Made by a program: the position numbers and the translations under genes. Below, piece after piece: positions 1 to 7,834 of a stretch of DNA of 64,000 nucleotides. Location of the stretch: NCBI GenBank assembly GCA_903831255.1, contig CAIKWZ010000001.1, positions 1 through 64,000 of the forward strand, read 5' to 3'. Under the pieces are notes generated by a model. It saw only the letters and a program-made list of their open reading frames with translations. It was not told where the DNA came from and made no database searches. Every line of letters starts with the position of its first letter. Position 1 is the stretch's first letter. Source of the stretch: an uncultured Alphaproteobacteria bacterium. GTDB taxonomy: Bacteria > Pseudomonadota > Alphaproteobacteria > Caulobacterales > Hyphomonadaceae.

Positions 1-213
1 CTGAAGAAACGGCCCGACGGTCGGCATGCTAGCCGAACCGTCAGAATTCGCGCGACAATTTCGACTAGACCTAGTTTTTCGTGTCTCCCGAACGGGGAAT
101 GTTGGACGAGCTTAGAAACCGTGAACTCGATCGCGCAAAAAATGGAGGGCGCTGCCGAGTCACACTTCAAGTTACTCTCAACGAGCCGCGCGACACGCCC
201 AGACGCATTCGGC

Positions 214-239
214 GGGTTACGGGCCCGTTCCCGTGACCC
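214..239. terminator. Stem-loop, possible terminator
   Basis: Ten-base arms GGGTTACGGG (214-223) and CCCGTGACCC (230-239) pair with one G-T wobble around a 6-base loop. It lies about 80 bases past the stop of the minus-strand gene at 322-1008, so it could end that transcript. There is no T-run. The other bases of 1-321 show no gene I can support. Confidence 0.35.
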
Positions 240-321
240 AGCTTCGGATTAGCGAACGGTCATTTACCGCCCAGAAGCCGTCATTGACGCGCTGCGCTTC
301 GTACGAACACCCTGAAACAAT

Positions 322-1008
322 TCAGCTATGGGTGGCCGAAGAGCTGGCAACCCGACCGACTAACAGCCAGGCGATCTGACCGAAGGACGCGAACAGAGCG
401 AGCAATGCCGCCACCCAAATTTGCGGGCTGGGTAGAGCCTGCAACTCCGGCTGGGTTGGAAAAGAGAACGTATTGGGCATAGCGGAAAACTTGAACTCAT
501 GAGCGCCCCCGAAACGAGGATCGAGAACAAGCTCCGCCAAGTCTCGCCTGCTTCGATAGCGCATGTACCCGATGACCGTCCAACCAGGATCAGCCTCGAC
601 GCCCCAGGCATCGAAGTATCCGCCTTGCTTGCGCGCCACAATGGCCGGGTAGCCGCCGCGCCCAAACAGTGATGGCATGAATACCTTGGTGTACCCCTCA
701 ACCACTTCGCTGGCCGGACGAACGACTCCATCTGGCCCCTTCACCTCCCCCGGAGCCACACGCACGAGATTGAGCATGTAGAATTCCCGCCCGTCATCGG
801 CTTCCAGGAATTTTCGCATCGTCTCGAGTTGGTTGCGGCCGCTGGTCCCGACCTCGCTCTCCTCGAGGCGTTGCATGATATTGCTGATCTCGTCCGCTCT
901 AAGCGGGCCACCCCAGTTCTGATGCCAGCTGAGGAACAGCCCGTAGATAATGATCGCCGGAATCCACACCAGAAATGACTTCACGCCAGCACTCCGCTCT
1001 ATTGTCAT
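322..1008 (-). CDS. Membrane-anchored protein with DUF1330-like fold, function unknown
   Basis: A 228-residue protein I cannot assign to a precise function. A hydrophobic segment near residues 11-27 and a second near 195-218 would anchor it in the inner membrane at both ends. The middle contains FYMLNLVRV, VEGYTKVFMPSLFGRGG and DPGWTVIGYMRYRSRRDLAELV, which resemble the small dimeric alpha/beta-barrel DUF1330/EthD-type domain. The family assignment is tentative. The ATG at 1008 has only a weak Shine-Dalgarno site. It is monocistronic on the minus strand with a stem-loop downstream at 214-239. There are no clues to a substrate in the neighbourhood. Confidence 0.7.
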   Translation of the reverse strand: MTIERSAGVKSFLVWIPAIIIYGLFLSWHQNWGGPLRADEISNIMQRLEESEVGTSGRNQLETMRKFLEADDGREFYMLNLVRVAPGEVKGPDGVVRPASEVVEGYTKVFMPSLFGRGGYPAIVARKQGGYFDAWGVEADPGWTVIGYMRYRSRRDLAELVLDPRFGGAHEFKFSAMPNTFSFPTQPELQALPSPQIWVAALLALFASFGQIAWLLVGRVASSSATHS

Positions 1009-1483
1009 TTGTCGTGCCTATTTTACGGTGGATGGTCAAGCGAGTACGAACTGGAAAATCTGGGGTCTGGCTCCACGCGCCTCCTGGATGCCTGCGGTCT
1101 TTGTCAGCCAGAAGAACGCTCTCCCAGGTGTCGTCAGACCAGGACAGCAGGCGCGTCAGGCGAGTTCACGACGACTAGCTGAGCCTGTTTTCTTCTCCGA
1201 TTTCGAACTCACGATACGGTCACAGGCCCCCGATCGTGGCCTCTCCATGGCCAACACCTTCTTTGGGAAAGGGTAACTTGCCCTTTCCGGCAAAGGCGCT
1301 CTTCGAGCTTTGAGACTGGGTGATCGGCACACGCGAGCGAGGACGTCGTCCAGGCAGACCTGAAGATCAGCATCGTTCCCATGCGCGGTATGAGGGCCCT
1401 CCCTGTCAGATCTGCGCCATCTGCCCACGCCGCAGCCCGAGGGCAGCGAGGACTTGGGTCCTAAGCCGGAACGAGCGGCTGGT
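1009..1483. other. Intergenic stretch with one strong stem-loop
   Basis: No convincing gene. The main structure is a hairpin at 1261-1295: GGAAAGGG (1266-1273) pairs perfectly with CCCTTTCC (1281-1288), and the flanking CTTTG and CAAAG can extend the stem after a two-base bulge. It lies downstream of the minus-strand SEL1/FGE gene and may terminate it, or belong to a small RNA. The open frames here look like chance frames of GC-rich DNA. Confidence 0.4.
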
Positions 1484-2887
1484 TCACAGCACCCGAGCGA
1501 GCCTGAAACCAAGAATCTTTCCCCGATCCGTCTGATAGGTTGAGGCGCGGCGGGCCGAGCGCGCCACATGAGGCCCCTGCTCCCAGGACCCGCCGCGGAA
1601 GACCCGCTCACCGCCCAACGTATAGGCCGAGCCATCGACGGGCGCCTTGTAGAAGTTTTCGCTGTAGGCGTCCTCGACCCATTCAGCGACATTGCCATGC
1701 ATGTCGTGGAGACCAAAGGCGTTGGCCGGGAAACTCCCCACAGGCAGCGTCAACCGCCGCCATTCCCCGGTCGGCCCGCCAGCATAGCCGTTGGTCGCAT
1801 TATAGTTCGCCTGGGCCGGGGATATCGTTGCGCCCGTATGGAATGGAGTCGTTGTCCCGGCGCGCGCTGCATATTCCCATTCAGCCTCCGACAGGAGCCG
1901 ATAGGTCTTGCCCGTCTTCGCCGAGAGCCAGCCGGCATAGGCCACGGCTTCGTTCCAGGATACAAAGGCGACCGGGCGAGATCCCCTTCCAGAGCCGGCA
2001 TCCTTCACCGCCGCACAGGCGCCTGCCGAGACGCAGGCGTCATACTGATCGTATGTGACTTCATACAGGCCCGCGGCAAAGGCGGGAACCGTCACCTGTC
2101 TCTGAGGGCCCTCATCGGCGTCGTGTCCGTCCTCTGTTGCAGGCGATCCCATCAGGAACTGACCCGCCGGAATGACGACCATCTGAGGACAGTCGGCACA
2201 GTCGCGGAACATCTCGCCGGCTCGTGGCGCAGACGATGCCGCCGCGACGCTTGTCTTCGGCCCGTTCGTTGTCGGGCCCGTCGCCGGTCTTGCGTCAGCC
2301 GGCTTCCACGCAGCAACCAGCTTATCGCCCTCAGCAATCTGGGCAGGGGTCATTCGACTTCGAAGGAGTTCGAAGCTGCCTGTCGGCGCTGCGGCCCCCC
2401 GACGGCCAGCCAATGTGATCCACTTGTAAGCTTCGATGGTGTTCTGCGGCACGCCTTCACCATTGAAGTACTTCGCGCCCAGATTGAACTGAGCCTGGGC
2501 GAGGCCCTGTTCCGCAGCGAGGCGATACCAGTGCACGGCCTCGGCAACGCTCCGCGCAACGCCTGTCCCGTATTCGTACATCAGAGCGAGGTTAAACCGG
2601 GCGTCTGGCACTCCCTGCTCAGCTGCAAGCCGATACCAGCGTACAGCCTCCACATCATTCTCAGGAACCCCTTCGCCATTGGCGTACATCAGCCCCAGCG
2701 CGGACTGCGCAATGGCATCGCCCTGCTCGGCCAGAGGCCGCCAAATACGAAGCGCGGCGGCAAGATCCCCCTGGCTGTAGGCGTTCGCACCGTCAGCAAC
2801 CGACCCCTGCGGGCGAACAGGGAGAGGGGCTGGCATCCACTCAGCAGCCAGTAGTTCGCCCTCGGCGATTTCAGCATCCGTCATCAT
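1484..2887 (-). CDS. 3' part of broken SEL1-repeat / FGE-like protein
   Basis: This piece (467 residues from the first ATG) belongs to one gene with the piece at 2957-3412. The frame is open right up to the TAA at 2957-2959, and both pieces share a frame. It holds a second SEL1 module of three repeats (about residues 20-190) ending in the same MTxAxIAEG tail as the first. Then comes a formylglycine-generating-enzyme/SUMF1-type domain (about 230-467) with VIPAGQFLMGS, YRLLSEAEWEYAARAG and HDMHGNVAEW. The C-terminal segment RVFRGGSWEQGPHVARSARR has no cysteine where true FGEs carry their copper-binding pair, so sulfatase activation is unlikely; binding or scaffolding is more plausible. If expressed alone this piece lacks a signal peptide. 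I see no good ribosome site at the 2887 ATG. Confidence 0.75.
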   Translation of the reverse strand: MMTDAEIAEGELLAAEWMPAPLPVRPQGSVADGANAYSQGDLAAALRIWRPLAEQGDAIAQSALGLMYANGEGVPENDVEAVRWYRLAAEQGVPDARFNLALMYEYGTGVARSVAEAVHWYRLAAEQGLAQAQFNLGAKYFNGEGVPQNTIEAYKWITLAGRRGAAAPTGSFELLRSRMTPAQIAEGDKLVAAWKPADARPATGPTTNGPKTSVAAASSAPRAGEMFRDCADCPQMVVIPAGQFLMGSPATEDGHDADEGPQRQVTVPAFAAGLYEVTYDQYDACVSAGACAAVKDAGSGRGSRPVAFVSWNEAVAYAGWLSAKTGKTYRLLSEAEWEYAARAGTTTPFHTGATISPAQANYNATNGYAGGPTGEWRRLTLPVGSFPANAFGLHDMHGNVAEWVEDAYSENFYKAPVDGSAYTLGGERVFRGGSWEQGPHVARSARRASTYQTDRGKILGFRLARVL

Positions 2888-2956
2888 GTTGCCGACAAGG
2901 TCGCGCAGCTCGCCTGCCGCGGCATTACCCCGATTGATCGAAAGGGTAAGCCACTT

Positions 2957-3412
2957 TTAGGACTCCACATAGCTTCTCGGCACGCCCTCGCCATTGGCGT
3001 ACATCGCGCCCAGATTGAACTGCGCTTCGGAAACACCCTTGTCGGCGGCCCGGCGATACCACTTCACCGCTTCATCTAAGTTCTTGGGGACGCCACGGCC
3101 TTCATAATAGAGCAATCCCAAATTCAACTCGGCCGATGAATAGTTCTGATCGGCTGCAAGGCGATACCATTTCAGAGCTTCGGCATCATTCTCAAGGACG
3201 CCTGTGCCTCTGTCGTACATGATGCCCAGATTGTACTGGGCGATTGGATCGCCCTGCTCAGCCAGAGACCGGAAGGTGGCGAGGGCGGCGGCAAAGTCAC
3301 CGCGATCGTATGCCGCCACGCCCTGATCAAACGTCGTCTGGGCCAACGCAGGCGCAGACAACGCCACGGCTCCGACCGCAGCCAGAACAAGCTTCCGCAG
3401 TGTCCCTTCCAT
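2957..3412 (-). CDS. 5' part of broken SEL1-repeat protein (secreted)
   Basis: The ATG at 3412 follows GGAGG with 9-base spacing and begins a clear signal peptide (MEGTLRKLVL... cleaved after ALA), so I prefer it to the longer frame from 3469. Three SEL1/TPR-like repeats follow (AEQGDPIAQYNLGIMYDRGTG, SAELNLGLLYYEGRGVP, AQFNLGAMYANGEGVP), a periplasmic helical scaffold. Translation stops at TAA 2957-2959 just after YVES, but the next codons read KWLTLSINRGNAAAGELRDL. The paralogous second module reads EAYKWITLAGRRGAAA at the same place, so the TAA replaces a tyrosine codon (TAC or TAT). An intact gene would cover 1484-3412, about 642 residues. Confidence 0.75.
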   Translation of the reverse strand: MEGTLRKLVLAAVGAVALSAPALAQTTFDQGVAAYDRGDFAAALATFRSLAEQGDPIAQYNLGIMYDRGTGVLENDAEALKWYRLAADQNYSSAELNLGLLYYEGRGVPKNLDEAVKWYRRAADKGVSEAQFNLGAMYANGEGVPRSYVES

Positions 3413-4289
3413 GGATAAGGCCCTCCACCAACCGAGGCGATGTTCAGGCGGCGGCCGTCTTGGAGTCAACTGGCCTGTCAGCTTAACTCAGCGACACAAA
3501 ACCTCCTGCTGGACTAGGGATTTTGCTTAAACGACTGCCCGCGCCCAGACAAAGTCCGCCCGTGCCCGAAAGACCCAGAACGTCGGCCCGCTGATCATGG
3601 GATGCGACAACTCAAACGCGTTGCAGATCGCAGGGTGCGTCGCCAGACCCCGCTGCGCCGAAACTCAGGACTTGGACCCAAGCATCTCTCGCTCGCGCGT
3701 TCGGATCGGCAGATGACGCGGTCGCCGGGCCAGCTTCGCGAACACCACGCGACGCGACGCGAGCCAACTCTGAGACGAACAGGGGCTCATTGAAAGCTCA
3801 GCAACCACCATGAAGGGGCTATCCCCGGGGGCTGACCCGAGGCAAAAATGTCTCCCAGGCCCAGGTTTGACAGATGTCGCGAAGCATTTCGAAGCGCGTT
3901 CCGCATCGCTTAAGAAGTCAAAACCGAAATCGAGCGGCTCCCCCGTCGCCTCCAGCGTCTGACCGGCCGCTCCGCGTCTCAGCAGCGCAACAAAGCGGGT
4001 CGCATAGACATCCAGCAGAACAACGCTCCGCTCTGCGGCGTTGGCCTTAATCGCCGCGAGGGTCGCTCGCACGCAGGCTTTGCTAAGATAGGACGTCACG
4101 CATCCCCAAAGGAAGATCGTCTTGAGGGGGGGGATCATGGGACGAAGCTTTGAGCGACTCGATCCAGGTCCACTGCGCAAAGTCTACCTCTCCATAGCGG
4201 ACATGGTCGGCATCGGACCTCGCGCGCTCCACAGCCTTGCGCTTAGCGCGCTGGTTAGCGGCCTGGAGCAGTCCCGACAGGACGAAGCG
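3413..4289. other. Gene-poor stretch with unassigned minus-strand coding-like segments
   Basis: No gene I can name. On the minus strand a 171-codon frame at 3665-4180 has partly protein-like text (ACVRATLAAIKANAAERSVV) but matches no family I know. Directly past the DUF3703 stop, the same frame continues for about 60 codons (4289 to about 4105) with protein-like text such as QAANQRAKRKAVERARSDAD and VRYGEVDFAQWTWIESLK. An 8-base C-run (minus-strand sense, about 4126-4133) separates these two frames, so they may be parts of one decayed gene. 3470-3660 shows nothing. Confidence 0.35.
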
Positions 4290-4655
4290 CTATTCCGCGG
4301 ATTGCGCAGCGCCCATGACCAACTGTAGATCTGGAGGTATCGACATTGTCCGGAAGGGACTGACGTTGGCGCCCCCGGTATTGCCCGCGGGGATCAAGCC
4401 AAAGGGGGTTTTCGTGGCGGCTCCGAAGATACGGAAAATCTGCCCTGCGACTTCCCTCCGCTGTTTCTGGCGCATCCCCCACCGCATCATCAGGATGTGT
4501 GTTCGGGTATGTAGCCATGTCGAATTCTGCCCGAGGACATGTGCGCGTTCCAGGTGCTCAAACGCTCTCATCGGATCACCGCCGGCTTCCGCCTCGGCGG
4601 CTGACGCGACCTCGCGGTCCCAATAAGGTTTTATGCGATTGTAAAAGCTCTTCAT
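4290..4655 (-). CDS. DUF3703 family protein
   Basis: About 121 residues from the ATG at 4655, which follows AAGG at good spacing; a longer frame from 4703 is less likely. The text MKSFYNRIKPYWDREV, AFEHLERAHVLGQ, TWLHTRTHILMMRWG and the C-terminal GNTGGANVSPFRTMSIPPDL is the DUF3703 pattern: a small helical cytoplasmic protein rich in conserved His, Trp and Arg. Family members are often found beside metal-resistance genes; their biochemical role is unknown to me. Here the copper operon is about 3 kb away, too far to claim a link. It is transcribed away from the DUF6894/PadR pair. Confidence 0.8.
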   Translation of the reverse strand: MKSFYNRIKPYWDREVASAAEAEAGGDPMRAFEHLERAHVLGQNSTWLHTRTHILMMRWGMRQKQRREVAGQIFRIFGAATKTPFGLIPAGNTGGANVSPFRTMSIPPDLQLVMGAAQSAE

Positions 4656-4817
4656 CGTAAACCTTGCGGAGCCGTCACAGGACCAGATCTGATTGCGAGG
4701 CATAGAACCCTAAGCAGAGCGTTGCGACAACGTCCCAATAGTTGCAACCTTGAGGCCACCCTCAGCCGACTGCAACGTCTCGGGAAAAAAGCGATTTTCT
4801 ATAAAAGCTTTAGGCCC

Positions 4818-4846
4818 TTGACCGGGTTAAACGCCAGGAAAACATA
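4818..4846 (+). promoter_or_regulatory. Possible sigma-70-type promoter
   Basis: TTGACC at 4818-4823, a 17-base spacer, then AACATA at 4841-4846, about 40 bases before the ATG at 4886. The -35 element is good and the -10 is poor. It is placed by eye and fits the start of the small two-gene unit that follows. Confidence 0.3.
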
Positions 4847-4885
4847 GGGACAATACGGATCCCCCTGATCCTTGGAAGGAAGGCG

Positions 4886-5134
4886 ATGCCGATTTTTTGC
4901 TTCTCCATCACATTAGACGAGGACGATCCTCTGGAGCGGCCCTCCAGCTGCGAGAGTGATGAAGACGCCATCCAGGAGGGATGCAACGTCCTCATGGGGC
5001 TGGTGTACATGCTCAGGCCTGCGACCGCGAGCTGCGTCGTGCATGAGGGTTGCGACGCTAGTGCAGCCCCGGTGGGGACCTGGTCCTACAAGGCGCCTGG
5101 CCCAGCACCCCACTGGAGCGGTCGCCATGATTGA
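4886..5134 (+). CDS. Small DUF6894-like protein
   Basis: 82 residues with a strong ribosome site (AAGGAAGG, 4876-4883) just before the ATG. The N-terminus MPIFCFSITLDEDDPLERPS followed by SDEDAIQEGCNVLMGLV resembles the short DUF6894 proteins of alphaproteobacteria (pattern MPxYxFxxxDG...D...A), a small cytoplasmic family of unknown role. The match is by pattern only and the second half is less typical. It ends 15 bases before the PadR-like frame, so the two are probably co-transcribed. Confidence 0.5.
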   Translation: MPIFCFSITLDEDDPLERPSSCESDEDAIQEGCNVLMGLVYMLRPATASCVVHEGCDASAAPVGTWSYKAPGPAPHWSGRHD

Positions 5135-5149
5135 TGTAACCGCTCTCTT

Positions 5150-5557
5150 TTGTGCAGCCGGAGGACAGCGAAGCTGATCATTCAGCCCCTCAGCTTGCCC
5201 GAGATGTACGTCGTCGCAGTTATGCTTGAACGCAGCGACGCGGATCTCGATGGCCTGTCAATCGCCCGTGAAGCGGTCGCCTGTTGCGTTCAGATCATAA
5301 GCGTGAGCGCGGTCTACAGGATACTGGATCGCCTGGAGCTTCGGGGCGTCGTGACCTGGGAGCACGCGGGCAAGGCCCAAAAAACAGACGCCCGCAGCGA
5401 TCGTCGTTACAGGGTTACGATCGACGGTCAGATGGTTTTTGAGCGATCGCTTGGGTTCATGCCGATCGACGACAGGGGCAGGATCGCTCTCAAGGTGACC
5501 AGGTTTCGGGACGATCGTCGCCTTCGATCCCGCGCGATCGATGACGATGACATGTAG
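5150..5557 (+). CDS. PadR-like winged-helix transcriptional regulator
   Basis: About 135 residues. The segment LSLPEMYVVAVMLERSDADL, then IISVSAVYRILDRLELRGVV and RRYRVTIDGQMVFERS, follows the PadR layout: a winged helix-turn-helix that binds DNA as a dimer, with the recognition helix around AVYRILDRLE. The start is uncertain. The frame opens with TTG at 5150, while GGAGG at 5160-5164 would fit a rare CTG start at 5174. The usual C-terminal dimerisation helix is short and charged (DRRLRSRAIDDDDM), so the protein may be truncated. It may regulate itself and the small gene in front. No ligand can be inferred. Confidence 0.55.
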   Translation: MCSRRTAKLIIQPLSLPEMYVVAVMLERSDADLDGLSIAREAVACCVQIISVSAVYRILDRLELRGVVTWEHAGKAQKTDARSDRRYRVTIDGQMVFERSLGFMPIDDRGRIALKVTRFRDDRRLRSRAIDDDDM

Positions 5558-5706
5558 AGCCTGCTGACAAAGCGGCTTCACTTCATCAACTGCTCGCGAC
5601 TTCAAGGATGCTCAGAGAGAGAGAGTGCGGCCCTGGCAGGCGGCTTTCGACACTTGATTCCCTTTACACATCCGCTCGACGACCCGCTTCAGCCAGAGAC
5701 GGCGCG

Positions 5707-6519
5707 CTAGGGCTCCTCAGCCGCCTCGCCCGAGGTCGTCTCCGGGGTCTCGGTCGAGAGGGGAACGTAAAGGTTGGTGATCACCTTGGTCACAAACGAT
5801 CCCGCGCGAACGCGTGGCCCATAGGCGCGGCAGGGATCCTGGCCCGGCTCGAAACGGGCCTTATCCGGCGCGGGACCAGGCGACATGACCCTTGCGGCGT
5901 CGTCAGCGAAGGGCTCGGCAAACTGCAAGGCGTCTCCGGCCCTCATCAGGGACGGCGCGTCGGTTCCGACCGCGTTCGCCTGTCGCGCCCAGGCGATGGC
6001 CGCGACCTGTCGCCCGTCCGGCATGGTCATCTCCGCCTCCACGCCGAGGGCGCCGAGGGTCCAGGGGGCGCGCAGGTCGATCGGCCCAGGAATAAAGAAC
6101 GCCGCCGCCGCCGAGGCTACCGATGCCGCGCGCCCGGTGGGCAGGAACCAGGTGACCGCTGACCGGACCGCAGCATCGGCGATGACGTCGGGACCGGCGA
6201 TCGTGAAGCGCTCCGACATTTCGAAGCAGAGCTGGGCGTCGACCTCGCGCAGCAAGCCGCGCTGCTCCGCCTGGGTCAGCACACCCGACGGGTCCGCACC
6301 TGGCAGCAGCACCGCTGGCTCGATCCGCACCGTCGAGACGGTTTTCAATGTCTCTGTGTCAGCCCATTCGCGTACGCTGGCTCTCAAGCCCTCACCCCGG
6401 GCGCCGAGGTTGTCGTAGCGGCTCAGGTAACCTGCATCCGGCGTTGGCGCCGTGGCGCATGCGGACAGGCCGGAGATCAGGGCGCAGCCGATGAGGCTGA
6501 GCCGCAGGTGCGAGGACAT
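5707..6519 (-). CDS. DUF3313-type outer-membrane lipoprotein
   Basis: About 270 residues from the ATG at 6519, which has GAGAG 6 bases upstream; an upstream ATG at 6540 is possible. The signal ends in a lipobox (SGLSAC, then ATAPTPDAG), so the mature protein should be lipidated and sorted to the outer membrane. The motif ATAPTPDAGYLSRYDNL and the later AFFIPGPIDLRAPWTLG resemble DUF3313 lipoproteins. The function is unknown. It is divergent from the CinA-domain gene. Confidence 0.65.
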   Translation of the reverse strand: MSSHLRLSLIGCALISGLSACATAPTPDAGYLSRYDNLGARGEGLRASVREWADTETLKTVSTVRIEPAVLLPGADPSGVLTQAEQRGLLREVDAQLCFEMSERFTIAGPDVIADAAVRSAVTWFLPTGRAASVASAAAAFFIPGPIDLRAPWTLGALGVEAEMTMPDGRQVAAIAWARQANAVGTDAPSLMRAGDALQFAEPFADDAARVMSPGPAPDKARFEPGQDPCRAYGPRVRAGSFVTKVITNLYVPLSTETPETTSGEAAEEP

Positions 6520-6635
6520 GAGAACTCTCGGTCTGGCCATGAAGAGTGGTGTTTACGCAACGATCCGGGAAATGGATGCTGGACGAGTCTGACAAACGCC
6601 AACACAAGAAGGCGAACACTGTGGAGATCCGCCCC

Positions 6636-7121
6636 ATGCAGATCCTGATCCCGATCGCGGAACGGATTGCCGCCCGACTGGTCGAGCGCGGCGAAAGCGT
6701 CGCAGTGTCGGAATCCTCCTCCGGCGGGCTGGTCTCGGCCGCCCTTCTGGCGGTGCCGAAAGCCAGCGTGTGGTACCAGGGATCGTCCATAACCTACACG
6801 CCCAATGTCGCGCGCGGCCTGCTGGGCATCACCCGTGAGACCATGCCCGCCGGCGTCCGTTCCTCGACCGAGCCCTACGCGCTGTTCATGGCTGGCGTCA
6901 TCCGGGAGAGGCTGCGCGGGACCTGGGGGCTGTGCGAGACCGGCGCGGCCGGGCCTGAGGGCAATCCCTACGGCGATGCGGCGGGCCACACCTGCGTCGG
7001 CATCGTGGGACCCGTCGAGGCGAGTTTTACGCTGGAGACCGGCGAGAGCGACCGGGCGGAGAACATGATGGCGTTCGCGCGCTTCGCGCTGGAACGGTTC
7101 GAGATGGTGCTGAACAGCTAG
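6636..7121 (+). CDS. CinA C-terminal domain protein (PncC-like amidohydrolase)
   Basis: 161 residues from the ATG at 6636, which has GGAG upstream; a longer frame opens at 6546. It is a stand-alone CinA C-terminal domain, the family that deamidates nicotinamide mononucleotide in the pyridine-nucleotide salvage cycle. VAVSESSSGGLVSAALL corresponds to the usual ESxTGG motif, with Ser for Thr. ETGAAGPEGNPYGDAAGHT corresponds to the GxAGPxG motif. The C-terminus NMMAFARFALERFEMVL is typical. These substitutions resemble the divergent CinA-like subfamily, so PncC activity is likely but not certain. Confidence 0.75.
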   Translation: MQILIPIAERIAARLVERGESVAVSESSSGGLVSAALLAVPKASVWYQGSSITYTPNVARGLLGITRETMPAGVRSSTEPYALFMAGVIRERLRGTWGLCETGAAGPEGNPYGDAAGHTCVGIVGPVEASFTLETGESDRAENMMAFARFALERFEMVLNS

Positions 7122-7500
7122 TCCCTCCGTCTCTTCTCGGAGCCCCGCTATTCGGGAAGGGACAGAGGCGACCACCTTGTCACGACAGGCAAAGGATGAC
7201 TGGCTCCAAGCGTCACGGGGCTCCTTGTCGTGACTGGACGATCCAGCGACATCACCTTCGCAACAGACCCCCCCCTCTCCCCGCCACACCATCGCGAACA
7301 GGCTCCTGGAGGTCCTGCGAAGGTGCGGTCTTGGGCGGCGCCCCCAACCTCAGCCCACAGGGGCTATCCCTGAACATTTCTAACCTCTCGCTCAGCAGCG
7401 GCCCTTGTGTCGAAACAGAGGGCCGGGACAAAGCCTGCCGGCAGGACCCCTGAGCGCCGGAGCGCGTCACGTTGGGTCGCGTCAACATAGGAATGACTGG

Positions 7501-7542
7501 TTGTGCTGAACCGCATTTGGCCATATACCCCCCCGGGGTACA
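7501..7542 (+). promoter_or_regulatory. Copper-operon promoter with CsoR-type operator
   Basis: TTGTGC (7501-7506), a 17-base spacer and TATACC (7524-7529) make a plausible promoter. Overlapping the -10 is TACCCCCCCGGGGTA (7526-7540), a dyad of TACCCC and GGGGTA around three C. That is the shape of operators bound by CsoR-family copper repressors: C/G tracts flanked by TA. The csoR start is 26 bases further on, so the operon is probably repressed by its first product and released by Cu(I). The preceding 7122-7500 holds no gene I can support. Confidence 0.7.
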
Positions 7543-7567
7543 ATCTTAAACTCGACAGGCTTGCTCC

Positions 7568-7834
7568 GTGGACACTCCAACCGGCAAAAAAGCTCTGACG
7601 GCTCTGAAGCGTATTGAGGGCCAGGTAAGAGGCGTCGCCAAAATGATCGAAGACCGACGCTACTGCATTGATGTCGTGACGCAGATTGAGGCGGCGCGGG
7701 CCGCGCTCGCTCGGGTTGAGGCGGATCTTCTGCGACAGCACATGTCACACTGCGTCAAGGCCGCGATGGCCTCCTCGGACCCGGGAGATCAGGAGCGCGT
7801 GATAGACGAGCTGATCGGGGTTTTTAAGCGATGA
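7568..7834 (+). CDS. csoR: Copper-sensing repressor CsoR
   Basis: 88-residue all-helical metal-sensing repressor of the CsoR/RcnR/FrmR (DUF156) family. ALKRIEGQVRGVAKMIEDRR is the family N-terminus. The ligands are Cys33, His58 and Cys62, i.e. C-x24-H-x3-C. That is exactly the Cu(I) triad spacing of CsoR and not the nickel or formaldehyde type. In known members Cu(I) binding releases a tetramer from the operator. The start is GTG at 7568. A fitting operator overlaps the promoter just upstream and the gene heads a copper operon, overlapping the next gene by 4 bases (ATGA). Confidence 0.92.
   Translation: MDTPTGKKALTALKRIEGQVRGVAKMIEDRRYCIDVVTQIEAARAALARVEADLLRQHMSHCVKAAMASSDPGDQERVIDELIGVFKR

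Noticed and set aside
1568-2854. 428-codon plus-strand frame
   Set aside because: It is antisense to the SEL1/FGE gene, which is clearly the coding strand.
1484-2887. Diversity-generating retroelement target
   Set aside because: The FGE/C-type-lectin-like fold is shared with such targets, but no reverse transcriptase or template repeat is seen nearby.
3665-4180. 171-codon minus-strand frame
   Set aside because: No ribosome site or family match; kept only as an unassigned stretch in the region entry.
7179-7240. Inverted repeat GTCACGAC / GTCGTGAC
   Set aside because: Short arms with a loop of more than 40 bases; expected by chance in this composition.
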